From assembly GCF_016598595.1 (NCBI RefSeq), contig NZ_CP066786.1, positions 953,501-1,017,500 on the forward strand: a stretch of DNA of 64,000 nucleotides, read 5' to 3'. A model generated the notes under the pieces. It was not told the origin of the DNA, made no database searches, and saw nothing but the letters and a program-made list of their open reading frames with translations. This document shows positions 32,318 through 41,014 of the stretch, in pieces (the stretch's first letter is position 1; each line of letters starts with the position of its first letter). Origin of the DNA: Martelella lutilitoris (lineage in GTDB: Bacteria > Pseudomonadota > Alphaproteobacteria > Rhizobiales > Rhizobiaceae). Both the position numbers and the translations under genes were made by a program.

Positions 32318-33234
32318 TTGGTTTCCTGTTCGGATTTCTGTGCCTTGGCGAGAAGCGCCTCGGCCTGTTCAAGATGCAGGCGCTCGACCATGCGGCCGTC
32401 AAGATCGATGACGTTCAGCCCTTCCGCTTCCGGTTTCGCAAAGGCTTCAACGATGGCGCGTGCTTCGGCAAGGGCTGCTTCTGAAGGGCTGAAAAGGGCG
32501 TTTGCCGGCTCGATCTGGTTCGGATGGATCAGCATCTTGCCGTCAAAGCCCATGGCGCGGGCCTCCTCGCACTCAGTCGCAAAGCCTTCGCTGTCGGCGA
32601 AGTCATTATAGACGCCGTCGATCACGGCGATATCATAGGCGCGTGCGGCAAGCACAACCTGCATCAGCCATGGAACCAGATAGGCGCGGCCGGGCGCGGC
32701 GGCAACGCCGGTTGCCGATCTCAGATCATTGACGCCGACGATCAGCGCCTCGAGCCTGCCGCCGGCCGAGGCCTGTGAATAGGCGCCGGCGATGGCGGCG
32801 GCGTTGACGATGCCCGCCGGCGTTTCCAGCATGGCCCAGAGGCGAATGCGCAGCGGCGCGCCGTTCCGGGTCAGCATGGCGCTGGCGGCGGCCACATTGG
32901 CGATGGTTTCCACCTTGGGCAGCAGGATCGCGTCCGGCTGGCAGGCGAGCGCGGTTTTCATGTCCTCCTGGCCGGTCTCGGTATCGAGCGGGTTGATCCG
33001 GATCGCCGTGGTCACGTTCGCGGGGCGGCTCTGGGTGAAGAACTGCTCCAGGTTTTCGCGCGCCTCGGCCTTGCGGCCCGGCGCAACAGAGTCCTCGAGG
33101 TCGTAGATGACGGCGTCGGCGGCCAGCGTTTTCGATTTTTCCAGTGCGCGACGGTTCACGGCGGGCACCGACAGCGCGGAGCGCCAAAGCTTGATCTCTT
33201 TCACGGCCTTATTCCTAACAATATCCGGACTCAT
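32314..33234 (-). CDS. CitE-like HpcH/HpaI aldolase/citrate lyase family protein
   Basis: Encodes 306 aa. It is a TIM-barrel enzyme of the citrate lyase beta-subunit type: RSALSVPAVNRRALEKS, DAVIYDLEDSVAPGRKAEAR (metal- and acyl-binding Asp/Glu), LPKVETIANVAAAS, LIVGVNDLRSATG and GKMLIHPNQIEPANALF. Stand-alone CitE-like proteins in alphaproteobacteria act on malyl-CoA, citramalyl-CoA or methylmalyl-CoA rather than citrate; no citC/citF neighbours are present. It forms a two-gene unit with the DUF1737 protein. Confidence 0.87.
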   Translation of the reverse strand: MSPDIVRNKAVKEIKLWRSALSVPAVNRRALEKSKTLAADAVIYDLEDSVAPGRKAEARENLEQFFTQSRPANVTTAIRINPLDTETGQEDMKTALACQPDAILLPKVETIANVAAASAMLTRNGAPLRIRLWAMLETPAGIVNAAAIAGAYSQASAGGRLEALIVGVNDLRSATGVAAAPGRAYLVPWLMQVVLAARAYDIAVIDGVYNDFADSEGFATECEEARAMGFDGKMLIHPNQIEPANALFSPSEAALAEARAIVEAFAKPEAEGLNVIDLDGRMVERLHLEQAEALLAKAQKSEQETK

Positions 33235-33364
33235 TCTCGTTCAAGTCACATCGAATTGAAGCTTTTCAAAATTCGTTCCGGCAATCAATGAGACAAAATG
33301 GCTCCGGCCTCTTGCGAAAGCCCTTGCGAAGCGCCAGATTAGCAAATGTGAAAGGAACTTGACG

Positions 33365-33604
33365 ATGGAAAATATCCGCACTGTTTTCATGGCAATTGTC
33401 GGTCTGGCCGCCGTGGCGTTCGTGACTGTGTTTGCCGCTTCCATTGGCCTTGCCCTGATTGCCGTGCTCGCCGTTTTGACGGTCGCGCGGATGATCGCAG
33501 TCAAGCTCAACCATGCAACCGTGCCGGTCAGGACCCGTGACTGTCGCAAGCGCGACGGCATGCGCGTCTGGGACGATGGCCGCGGCAAGATCATCGACCT
33601 CTAG
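33365..33604 (+). CDS. Small membrane protein of unknown function
   Basis: Encodes 79 aa. Residues about 5-48 are hydrophobic, enough for two closely spaced helices ([20 protein letters not shown] and [20 protein letters not shown]); the C-terminal 30 residues are polar and basic. I do not recognise the family. ATG 33365 is placed 8 bp after AAAGGA; a TTG two codons earlier is too close to that site. It reads toward leuD. Confidence 0.6.
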   Translation: MENIRTVFMAIVGLAAVAFVTVFAASIGLALIAVLAVLTVARMIAVKLNHATVPVRTRDCRKRDGMRVWDDGRGKIIDL

Positions 33605-33679
33605 GGCCGAACCAGATCGTAATTGTTCCGGGCGGCCTTGGGCCGCCTTTCGGGTGCGTACCACAAGGTACCGTTTTTC

Positions 33680-33708
33680 GTTGAAATCGCCGGAAAAGCG
33701 CTTTAGAT
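33680..33708 (+). promoter_or_regulatory. Putative leuD promoter
   Basis: GTTGAA-N17-TTAGAT, 42 bp before the leuD start; resembles the rhizobial housekeeping consensus. Confidence 0.45.
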
Positions 33709-33749
33709 CAGGACGCGAAACAAGCTTCAATCGCGCTGAGGGATCAAGC

Positions 33750-34355
33750 ATGGAAAAATTCGTCAAGCTGACCGGCGTTGCCGCGCCGCTGCCCGTGGTC
33801 AATGTCGACACCGACATGATCATTCCCAAGGATTACCTCAAGACGATCAAGCGCACCGGCCTTGGCAAGGGCCTGTTCGCCGAGGCGCGCTACCATCAGG
33901 ATGGCACGGAAAACCCGGATTTTGTGCTGAACCAACCGGCCTATCGGAATGCCAAGATCCTTGTTGCCGGCGACAATTTCGGCTGCGGCTCCTCGCGCGA
34001 GCATGCGCCGTGGGCGCTGGCGGATTTCGGCATCCGTTGCGTCATTTCCACAAGCTTCGCCGATATCTTCTACAACAACTGCTTCAAGAATGGCATCCTG
34101 CCGATCATCGTGTCGCAGTCCGAGCTCGACAAGCTGATGGACGATGCCGAGCGCGGCTCGAACGCCGTTGTTACGGTGGACCTCGAGAATCAGGAAATCA
34201 CCGGTCCGGACGGCGGCTCGGTCAAGTTCTCGATCGATCCCTTCCGCCGCCACTGCCTGCTGAACGGCCTCGACGACATTTCGCTGACGCTGGAAAAGGC
34301 CGACAGCATCGCAAGTTACGAAGACAGGCTCGCCGCCGAGCGCCCCTGGGCCTGA
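33750..34355 (+). CDS. leuD: 3-isopropylmalate dehydratase small subunit
   Basis: Encodes 201 aa. LeuD with LeuC isomerises 2- to 3-isopropylmalate in leucine synthesis. The swivel-domain signature is complete: [39 protein letters not shown] and [20 protein letters not shown]. The 4Fe-4S cluster is in the partner LeuC, which is not in this window. leuB is 5.4 kb downstream. Upstream the frame is open for 79 codons but ATG 33750 gives the family start [20 protein letters not shown]. Confidence 0.96.
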   Translation: MEKFVKLTGVAAPLPVVNVDTDMIIPKDYLKTIKRTGLGKGLFAEARYHQDGTENPDFVLNQPAYRNAKILVAGDNFGCGSSREHAPWALADFGIRCVISTSFADIFYNNCFKNGILPIIVSQSELDKLMDDAERGSNAVVTVDLENQEITGPDGGSVKFSIDPFRRHCLLNGLDDISLTLEKADSIASYEDRLAAERPWA

Positions 34356-34385
34356 TTATCCCGACGATATTACGCATTGCCTTGG

Positions 34386-34475
34386 AAAGGCCGGTCTTTC
34401 TCTTTGTTTGACGCATTTTCGCGGACGTCAGGTGTTACCACCTGACTGCGAAATGCTATGGCGATCGGCCTTTTT
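34386..34475 (+). terminator. Compound hairpin terminator after leuD
   Basis: Outer arms AAAGGCCG (34386-34393) and CGGCCTTTTT (34466-34475) enclose a second hairpin: GTCAGGTG / CACCTGAC with loop TTAC at 34427-34446. That inner hairpin is extended by GCATTTTCGC / GCGAAATGC with one bulge. The T-run after the outer arm fits termination. Confidence 0.55.
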
Positions 34476-34533
34476 GTTGCGCTGCGGCTGTCCTCCTGGC
34501 TCAGCCAGAAGGTGATGCAGCCTAACAATAGTA

Positions 34534-34562
34534 TTGTCGCTGCGTGCAATCTTTGATAGTAT
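34534..34562 (+). promoter_or_regulatory. Putative promoter of the small secreted protein gene
   Basis: TTGTCG-N17-TAGTAT, with the -10 ending 32 bp before the ATG at 34595. Confidence 0.45.
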
Positions 34563-34594
34563 TTACGCGTGATGATGCTCTTGGAGGGTGCAGA

Positions 34595-34849
34595 ATGTCG
34601 TACCGGATTTTCCTACTACCGGCTTTCCTGGTTACGCTTATGTCTTTTGCGCCCGCCGAAACGCAGGCACCTCAAGGCGCGCAGACCTCTCTCGGCGAGT
34701 GGGCGCGCGGCAAACTCGCCTTTACCTGTGCGTTCAAGAGCGAAGACGATGACGGTTTCGACAAGATTTGCATCTACGACTGTGCCGGCTGGACCAAGGA
34801 AATCAAAGTAGACACCTACGACGATTGCCCTTCATCCATCAGGGACTGA
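34595..34849 (+). CDS. Small secreted cysteine-containing protein of unknown function
   Basis: Encodes 84 aa from ATG 34595 (a longer frame opens at 34544 but overlaps the putative promoter). Residues 1-23 look like a Sec signal peptide (FLLPAFLVTLMSFAPAETQA). The mature part, about 60 aa, has four cysteines (AFTC... and CIYDCAG, YDDC), which could form two disulfides in the periplasm. I do not recognise the family. Confidence 0.6.
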   Translation: MSYRIFLLPAFLVTLMSFAPAETQAPQGAQTSLGEWARGKLAFTCAFKSEDDDGFDKICIYDCAGWTKEIKVDTYDDCPSSIRD

Positions 34850-34902
34850 GGCAGTTCCGGCCGATCATGCCGGGCGCGGAGCCATCGCCCGGCACTCGTC
34901 TT

Positions 34903-35643
34903 TCAGATCGGCACGCCGAAATGGCGAAGGCCCTCGATCACGCCGTCGGCGATCTCGCCCTTTGCCTCGTAGATATCGCCATTGCCGCGGGCAAGCTCGC
35001 GCAGCTCGTCAAAGCCGTTGGCCGGAATGATGCCGCGCACGCCCGGAACCTCGAACATGGCTGCGTCATTGCCGGTGTCGCCGGCGACCGCCACCTCGTG
35101 ATGGGCAATGCCCAGCCGGTCGCAGAGCCAGGAGAGGCAGGCGCCCTTGTCGGCCGCCCGCGGCAGGACATCGAGGTCGCGGTTCGACGAATAGACGAGC
35201 TTAACGTCGAGGCCCTCGGCGGACAGCGTCTCCCTGATCGCCGAAAGCCTGCTCTTCTTGGCATCGTTCAGATACCAGCTCGACTTGAAGTCATGCTGAT
35301 AGCGCTTCGGCTGATAGCTGAGGTCGGGGACCTCTCCGAGAATCCGGGCGACCTTGACGGCATCAAAGCCCGCGCGGAGATGATCGTTGAAACCGTCCAC
35401 CGCGCGATCGGCCTTGTGGTCGTGCACCATGGTGCCGACGCCGCCGATCAGAAAGTCGGGCTCGGGAAGCCCGGCCGCGCCGATCAGCGACCGGATATCG
35501 TCGACCAGCCGGCCGCTGTTATAGACGAGGATCGGCCGCTGTTCTTCCGGAATGGCCTCGAAAGCCTCCCGGAAGCTCGCCGTTGAACCATTGTCGCCGA
35601 CAAGCGTGCCGTCGAGATCGGAGGAAAAAAGCCTGATTGCCAT
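34903..35643 (-). CDS. mfppB: Mannosylfructose-phosphate phosphatase (sucrose-phosphatase-like HAD)
   Basis: Encodes 246 aa. It is a HAD-superfamily phosphatase of the S6PP type: SSDLDGTLVGDN with the nucleophile Asp, VYSSNRDLDVLPRAADKG and GDTGNDAAMFEV. With the synthase 2 bp upstream it matches the mfpsA-mfppB pair of Agrobacterium tumefaciens (family knowledge), in which it dephosphorylates mannosylfructose phosphate to the compatible solute mannosylfructose. Sucrose-6-phosphate phosphatase is the alternative if the partner makes sucrose-6-phosphate. Length (246) equals the Agrobacterium enzyme (about 248). Confidence 0.85.
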   Translation of the reverse strand: MAIRLFSSDLDGTLVGDNGSTASFREAFEAIPEEQRPILVYNSGRLVDDIRSLIGAAGLPEPDFLIGGVGTMVHDHKADRAVDGFNDHLRAGFDAVKVARILGEVPDLSYQPKRYQHDFKSSWYLNDAKKSRLSAIRETLSAEGLDVKLVYSSNRDLDVLPRAADKGACLSWLCDRLGIAHHEVAVAGDTGNDAAMFEVPGVRGIIPANGFDELRELARGNGDIYEAKGEIADGVIEGLRHFGVPI

Positions 35644-35645
35644 GC

Positions 35646-36983
35646 TCAGTCGCCGTCATTCCAGGGCTCTGCCCAGTCGCTGTCGGTCAAGGACTGGCGC
35701 ATGGGACGGCCTTCCACCAGCGAGATCATCTGCTGGGCGATGCCGGTCCAGGTGAACAGGCTGCGCGCCTTGTGCGCGCCCATGCGGGCAAGGCGGTTGT
35801 AAAGCCTCTGGTGCTTGAACGGCTTCATCATCATGATGCCGAGGTCGTATTTGTCGAACGTATCGGCAAACAGGGCGTGGCGGCCGAAGGAAATGGCGCG
35901 GTAGAGCCCGCCATTGGTGGTCACGACCGTCGGCGTGCCGGAGGCCATCGCCTCGATCGCTGTCATGCCAAAGGGCTCGTAACGGCTCGAAAGCACGAAC
36001 ATGTCGGCCGCGCGGTAGATATCGGGCAACGCTTCGTCGGAGACATAACCGGAGAAGTGGACCTTCTCCTCAAGCCCGAGCGTTTTGACCTGGTCCTTCA
36101 GTTCACCGAGAATGCGCGTCTCGAGCTCGTCCATATCCTCGCCGCCGACGGCGAGATGAAGTTCTGCGTCGGGAACGCGCTCGGCCATCACCGAAAACGC
36201 TTCGATCAACAGGTCATAGCCCTTGTTGGTGGCGAGCCTGCCGAGCGACAGCACCGTCTTGCCCTTGAAGCCGAACTGTTCGCGCAGCATGTTGCGGGTG
36301 GCGCCGGAGACTGGATAGAAGCGGTTGTCGTCATAGCCGGGCGGAATCATGTAAACCCGGTCCTCTCGAATGCCGTAATCCTCCACCAGCATATCGACCT
36401 GGAGCGGGGTGGTCGCGATCACGCTGTCGCAGGCGCGGTAGATCTTGTTTTCATGCTTGATACGCTCGGTGAAGTTGAAGTCCTTCTCGAACTGCTCCTT
36501 CTGATCCGGGTAGTCGGTTTCCATCGTCCGCTTCTTCCACAGGCCAATCGAATGCGGCGTGTGGAGATGGGGAATGTGGAGCGCCTCGGCGAGTCGAAGG
36601 CCTGCATAGCCGGCGTCCCAGTAATGCGAATTGATGAAATTATAGCTCAGATCATGCTCGCGCATGTAGCGCAGCGCGTTCTCGCTCCACTCGAGCAGGT
36701 GCTTGTAAAGATATTCCTTGGGAATGAACTCCTTGCCGCCGCAGGGAATGCGCACGACGCGAACCCGCTCGTCCACTTCGTCGATTTCCGGCTGGTCCTC
36801 GAACCTGCGCGTATAGATGTCGACGGAGAAGCCGAGTTGCGCGAGCTTTTTTGACAGTTCGAGAATATAGACGACCTGGCCGCCGGTATCGGCAGCGCCA
36901 AGCGGAGGATCGGCCGCAACATAGCCGTGGGTGGAAACAAGAGCGATACTGGGAAATTTATCGGACTCGTTTATGTGAGCCAT
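35646..36983 (-). CDS. mfpsA: Mannosylfructose-phosphate synthase (sucrose-phosphate-synthase-like GT4)
   Basis: Encodes 445 aa. It is a GT4 glycosyltransferase: N-terminal STHGYVAADPPLGAADTGGQ, then HTPHSIGLWKKRTMETDYP, and in the C-terminal half LSLGRLATNKGYDLLIEAF and the donor-binding RYEPFGMTAIEAMASGTPTV. The C-terminus DWAEPWNDGD is as I recall for Agrobacterium MfpsA. The enzyme joins GDP-mannose and fructose-6-phosphate. Start follows AAGGAAGGATCC. The gene has an EcfG (general stress) promoter 130 bp upstream, which fits osmolyte synthesis. It is followed by mfppB 2 bp later. Confidence 0.87.
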   Translation of the reverse strand: MAHINESDKFPSIALVSTHGYVAADPPLGAADTGGQVVYILELSKKLAQLGFSVDIYTRRFEDQPEIDEVDERVRVVRIPCGGKEFIPKEYLYKHLLEWSENALRYMREHDLSYNFINSHYWDAGYAGLRLAEALHIPHLHTPHSIGLWKKRTMETDYPDQKEQFEKDFNFTERIKHENKIYRACDSVIATTPLQVDMLVEDYGIREDRVYMIPPGYDDNRFYPVSGATRNMLREQFGFKGKTVLSLGRLATNKGYDLLIEAFSVMAERVPDAELHLAVGGEDMDELETRILGELKDQVKTLGLEEKVHFSGYVSDEALPDIYRAADMFVLSSRYEPFGMTAIEAMASGTPTVVTTNGGLYRAISFGRHALFADTFDKYDLGIMMMKPFKHQRLYNRLARMGAHKARSLFTWTGIAQQMISLVEGRPMRQSLTDSDWAEPWNDGD

Positions 36984-37112
36984 AATGGATCCTTCCTTGC
37001 AATACGTCGGGCGTCATCGCGCAGCGGTCGGTTTCTGTATCAAACATGATGGTCGACTGAAGTGAAACCTCCAGACAGAAGAAACGAAAGGGCGCACGCC
37101 CAGCGTTCAACT

Positions 37113-37137
37113 AACGCATCAATCGCGCTTTGGTTCC
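37113..37137 (-). promoter_or_regulatory. EcfG general-stress promoter of mfpsA-mfppB
   Basis: Read on the minus strand: GGAAC-N16-CGTT, a full match to the EcfG consensus GGAAC-N16/17-CGTT of alphaproteobacteria. It points to mfpsA with a leader of about 125 nt. Confidence 0.75.
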
Positions 37138-37206
37138 GAAGAAACTTGAGGAGCCCCGATTTATGTGAACAATGCGAAACACAATTCATGCCCTACAGGA
37201 CTAACC

Positions 37207-38475
37207 ATGCAGTTCAATGACGATCCGAAAGGCTTCCTGCGTTTTCTGTTCGATACGGCGGTGGCGGCCGCCGATCCGATGAAACAGGTATCCCGTTATC
37301 TCCCGGAGCCGCCGAAAGGCCGCACCGTGGTTGTTGGCGCCGGCAAGGGCTCGGCGCGCATGGCCGAGGCGCTCGAGGCCTGCTGGGACGGTCCGCTGGA
37401 AGGTGTGGTCGTGACCCGCTATGGCCACGAGGCGCCGTGCGAGAAGATCGAGATCCTCTCCGCCTCCCATCCCGTGCCGGATGCCGCCGGCGAACGCGCG
37501 GCCAAACGCATTCTGGAAACGGTCTCCGGCCTTACGGAGGACGACCTGGTCATCGTGCTGATCTCCGGCGGCGGCTCGGCATTGCTGTCCCTGCCGCCGG
37601 ACGGTCTGACGCTCGAAGACAAGATTTCGGTGAACAGGGCGCTGCTCAGATGCGGGGCATCGATCGACGAGGTCAACTGCGTGCGCAAGCACCTGTCGGC
37701 CATCAAGGGCGGGCGGCTGGCCGCCGCCATCCATCCGGCGCGCTGTCACACGCTTATGATCTCCGATGTGCCGGGCGATGATCCGGCGATCATCGCTTCC
37801 GGGCCGACGGTCGGCGAGAGCACGACGGCCGAGGATGCGAAGGCGATCATCAGGCGCTACCGCATCGACCTGCCGGACCATGTCGCGCAGCATCTTGATT
37901 CTCCGCTTGCCGCGTGCGTGAAGCCGGACGACCCGCGTCTGGCAAGGACCGGGAACCATATCATCGCGACACCGCTGATGTCGCTGGAGGCGGCGGCCGA
38001 AAAGGCGCGGTCCGCCGGTCTCAACGTGCTCGTGCTGGGCGATACGATCGAGGGAGAGGCCAGCGAGGTCGGCATCGTCCATGCCGGCATCGCCGAGGCG
38101 ATACACCATCACGATATCCCCATTGCCAAACCCGCGCTCGTCCTCTCGGGCGGGGAGACGAGTGTGACCGTAAAGGGCGACGGGCGCGGCGGGCGCAATG
38201 TCGAATTCCTGCTGTCGCTTGCGGTCCATCTCAACGGCCTTGCGGGCGTCCATGCGCTTTCCGGCGATACGGACGGGGTGGACGGGCGGGAGGAGGTCGC
38301 CGGCGCGGTGATCGACCCCGATACACTGAAACGGGCGCGCGAGGCCGGCATCGATGCGCGGGCGTCCCTTGAAAACAATGACGGCCACGGTTTCTTCGAG
38401 GCGCTTGGCGATCAGGTGATCACCGGGCCCACCCTGACCAATGTCAATGATTTCAGGGCGATCCTCGTTCTGTAA
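37207..38475 (+). CDS. gckA: Glycerate 2-kinase (MOFRL family)
   Basis: Encodes 422 aa. It phosphorylates D-glycerate with ATP, the MOFRL-type enzyme (GckA/TtuD). Signatures: VVGAGKGSARMAEALEACW, ISGGGSALLSLPPDGLTLED, KHLSAIKGGRLAAAIHPARC, SGGETSVTVKGDGRGGRNVEF and LSGDTDGVDGREEVAGAVID. It links glyoxylate/tartrate-type catabolism to central metabolism. ATG 37207 follows CAGGA; a GTG at 37165 is an alternative. It is divergent from mfpsA. Confidence 0.9.
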   Translation: MQFNDDPKGFLRFLFDTAVAAADPMKQVSRYLPEPPKGRTVVVGAGKGSARMAEALEACWDGPLEGVVVTRYGHEAPCEKIEILSASHPVPDAAGERAAKRILETVSGLTEDDLVIVLISGGGSALLSLPPDGLTLEDKISVNRALLRCGASIDEVNCVRKHLSAIKGGRLAAAIHPARCHTLMISDVPGDDPAIIASGPTVGESTTAEDAKAIIRRYRIDLPDHVAQHLDSPLAACVKPDDPRLARTGNHIIATPLMSLEAAAEKARSAGLNVLVLGDTIEGEASEVGIVHAGIAEAIHHHDIPIAKPALVLSGGETSVTVKGDGRGGRNVEFLLSLAVHLNGLAGVHALSGDTDGVDGREEVAGAVIDPDTLKRAREAGIDARASLENNDGHGFFEALGDQVITGPTLTNVNDFRAILVL

Positions 38476-38534
38476 GCCGGCAGGTCTGTTTGCAGACGAA
38501 ATATGCAACCATAGAGCGCTTCTGTGCGCGGCGC

Positions 38535-38553
38535 TTTACCGTTTGGTAACCAT
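38535..38553 (+). promoter_or_regulatory. TTTACC/GGTAACCAT motif before the polysaccharide deacetylase
   Basis: TTTACCGTTTGGTAACCAT, 17 of 19 bases identical to the motif at 13649-13667. It lies 83 bp before the start. Confidence 0.45.
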
Positions 38554-38635
38554 ATTGCCACATTTTTTGATCAAGGGCCGGGCGGCGAAATGCGTCGCTC
38601 GCTTTTGTCGAGTCTCTGGCTGAACTGGATTACCA

Positions 38636-39616
38636 ATGCACCGTTTGCTGAACGGCCTTTTCGGCCTTGGCGTTCTCGCGCTCGCCTCCTGCGCTTCCAC
38701 CGGACACCGTGATACAGTGACCCTGCAGACGGCGCTGGTGGCGACCGAAAGGCCGACGGAGGCTGGTTCAGGCAGCCCCGAGGCCATCGAGGTGATGATG
38801 ACGGGCTCGATCGACAAATCGGCGGCGGCGGAAGCGGCTCCGCTCAAGATCAGTTCGATCCGTTCGCGGATCGTCGAGGGCGCGGATGCGGAAGCCGTAG
38901 CGCGTCCCGTCCGCCTTGTCGCCAGCAAGCCGGTGAAGGATTTTCCTCTTGCCGGGCGTACGATCTATCTCGATGAGACCCGCGACATCACGCTGGCCCC
39001 CAAGGAGGTCGTGCTGACCTTTGATGACGGTCCGGTTCCCGCCAGGACGCCTGCCGTGCTGCAGGCTCTCGAGGAGCACGGCGTGAAGGGCCTGTTCTTC
39101 ATGGTCGGCGAAATGGCGCATTATCATCCGGAGGTCGCCGAGCTGGTCGTCAAAAGCGACCAGACCATCGGCAGCCATACCTATTCCCACCCGCACCTGC
39201 CGGCGCTGTCCCATGCCGTTGCGGTCGCGAATATCGATCGTGGTATCGCCGCCGTCGAAACGGCGACGGGCATCAATCCGCGCTTCTTCCGCTTTCCCTA
39301 TCTGGCGGAGAGCGCCGCGCTCGATCGCGCGCTGCAGGAACGCGGCGTGATCCCGGTCGGCATCGACATTGATTCGCGCGACTATGAACAGGCCTCGACC
39401 GATGTTCTGGTGAACCGGATCATGACCGGGCTTGCCCGACGCGGCGGCGGGATCGTTTTGATGCATGACCTGCAGGGGCGCACGGCGCGCGCCATCGGGC
39501 CGCTTCTGGACCGGCTGGAGGCGGAAGGCTACAAGGTGGTGACGGTAAAATACGGCCGTCCGCCCGAGGAAGCGCCCGAAACGCTGATGGCGCGTCTTTC
39601 GCGCGGCCGCGATTAG
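38636..39616 (+). CDS. Lipoprotein polysaccharide deacetylase (NodB/CE4 family)
   Basis: Encodes 326 aa. The N-terminus MHRLLNGLFGLGVLALASCA has a lipobox (LASC, Cys19), so it should be membrane-attached in the periplasm. Residues about 125-310 are a CE4 deacetylase: LTFDDGPVPARTP with the Asp-Asp metal site (128-133), GSHTYSHPHL with the zinc histidines (178-187), RFFRFPYLAESA and LMHDLQG. It removes N-acetyl groups from peptidoglycan or another envelope polysaccharide. A motif shared with the transglycosylase gene precedes it. Confidence 0.88.
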   Translation: MHRLLNGLFGLGVLALASCASTGHRDTVTLQTALVATERPTEAGSGSPEAIEVMMTGSIDKSAAAEAAPLKISSIRSRIVEGADAEAVARPVRLVASKPVKDFPLAGRTIYLDETRDITLAPKEVVLTFDDGPVPARTPAVLQALEEHGVKGLFFMVGEMAHYHPEVAELVVKSDQTIGSHTYSHPHLPALSHAVAVANIDRGIAAVETATGINPRFFRFPYLAESAALDRALQERGVIPVGIDIDSRDYEQASTDVLVNRIMTGLARRGGGIVLMHDLQGRTARAIGPLLDRLEAEGYKVVTVKYGRPPEEAPETLMARLSRGRD

Positions 39617-39781
39617 GCCGCATCCGGGGCGTACCGCAAGCGCGCGAACCGGCTTGAAAACGGGGCATATGCGGTCTAGAACCGGCGCCATTGCGGCGGT
39701 TGCGATGGTGACCGGCACGCCATTGATGCGCTTCCCGGGGTTGAGCGGGCGCGCGGGTTTTCAGCAACACGGGAGGCCTCC

Positions 39782-40897
39782 TTGAGCCAGCGTAAACTCT
39801 TTCTTCTGCCCGGCGACGGCATTGGTCCGGAAATCACCGCGGAACTCGAAAAGATCATTGCCTTCATGAACGACAAGGCCGGCGCCGGCTTCGAAGTCGA
39901 AAAGGGCCTCGTCGGCGGTTCGGCCTATGATGCCCACGGCGTGGCGATCTCCGATGAGGACATGGCGCGGGCCATGGCGGCCGACGCCGTCATTCTCGCC
40001 GCCGTCGGCGGCCCCAAATGGGACAATGTGCCCTATGACGTGCGCCCCGAAGCTGGCCTTCTGCGGCTGCGCAAGGACATGCAGCTCTTCGCCAATCTGC
40101 GTCCGGCCATCTGCTATTCCGCGCTTGCCGCCTCCTCCTCGCTGAAGCCGGAACTGGTCGAGGGCCTCGATATCCTGATCGTGCGCGAACTGACCGGCGG
40201 CGTCTATTTCGGCGAGCCGAAGGAGATCATCGATCTCGACAACGGTCAGCAGCGCGCCATCGACACGCAGGTCTATGATACCTACGAGATCGAGCGCATC
40301 GCCGCCGTCGCCTTCGAGCTCGCCCGTACCCGCGACAATCGCGTCTGCTCGATGGAAAAGCGCAATGTGATGAAATCCGGCCTGTTCTGGAACCAGGTCG
40401 TCACCCGCGTTCACGACGAGAAATTCTCCGATGTGAAGCTATCGCACATGCTGGCCGATGCCGGCGGCATGCAGCTGGTGCGCGCGCCCAAGCAGTTCGA
40501 CGTGATCGTCACCGACAATCTCTTTGGCGACATGCTCTCCGACGTCGCCGCCATGCTGACCGGTTCTCTCGGCATGTTGCCGTCGGCCTCGCTCGGCGCG
40601 GAAGACCCGGAAACCGGCAAGCGCAAGGCGATGTACGAGCCCGTTCATGGCTCGGCGCCCGATATCGCCGGGCAGGGCGTTGCCAACCCGCTGGCCATGA
40701 TCGCCTCCTTCGCCATGTGCCTGCGATACTCCTTCAACATGATTGCCGAGGCCGAGGCGCTGGAAGCGGCGATCGCCGATGTGCTGGAGGATGGCTACCG
40801 CACCGGCGACATCATGGCCGAAGGGTGCAGGAAGGTCGGAACCGCGGAAATGGGCGATGCGGTGCTTGCCGCGCTTGCGAAGAAACTCGCCGCCTGA
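39782..40897 (+). CDS. leuB: 3-isopropylmalate dehydrogenase
   Basis: Encodes 371 aa. LeuB oxidatively decarboxylates 3-isopropylmalate to 2-oxoisocaproate with NAD+. Motifs: [45 protein letters not shown], and [20 protein letters not shown] (metal-binding Asp residues), then [20 protein letters not shown]. The start is TTG 39782 with GGGAGG five bases upstream; no ATG is near. It completes the isopropylmalate pathway with leuD upstream. Confidence 0.96.
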   Translation: MSQRKLFLLPGDGIGPEITAELEKIIAFMNDKAGAGFEVEKGLVGGSAYDAHGVAISDEDMARAMAADAVILAAVGGPKWDNVPYDVRPEAGLLRLRKDMQLFANLRPAICYSALAASSSLKPELVEGLDILIVRELTGGVYFGEPKEIIDLDNGQQRAIDTQVYDTYEIERIAAVAFELARTRDNRVCSMEKRNVMKSGLFWNQVVTRVHDEKFSDVKLSHMLADAGGMQLVRAPKQFDVIVTDNLFGDMLSDVAAMLTGSLGMLPSASLGAEDPETGKRKAMYEPVHGSAPDIAGQGVANPLAMIASFAMCLRYSFNMIAEAEALEAAIADVLEDGYRTGDIMAEGCRKVGTAEMGDAVLAALAKKLAA

Positions 40898-41014
40898 TGT
40901 CCTTCGGCGCCGGTCTTTCACGGGCCGGCATGGAGGCTTGGCGGCGGTCTGCCGCCAAGATCGTTCCGCCAGAAAACTATCCACTTTTCAGCATGACGCC
41001 CTAGATGGAAGCGG

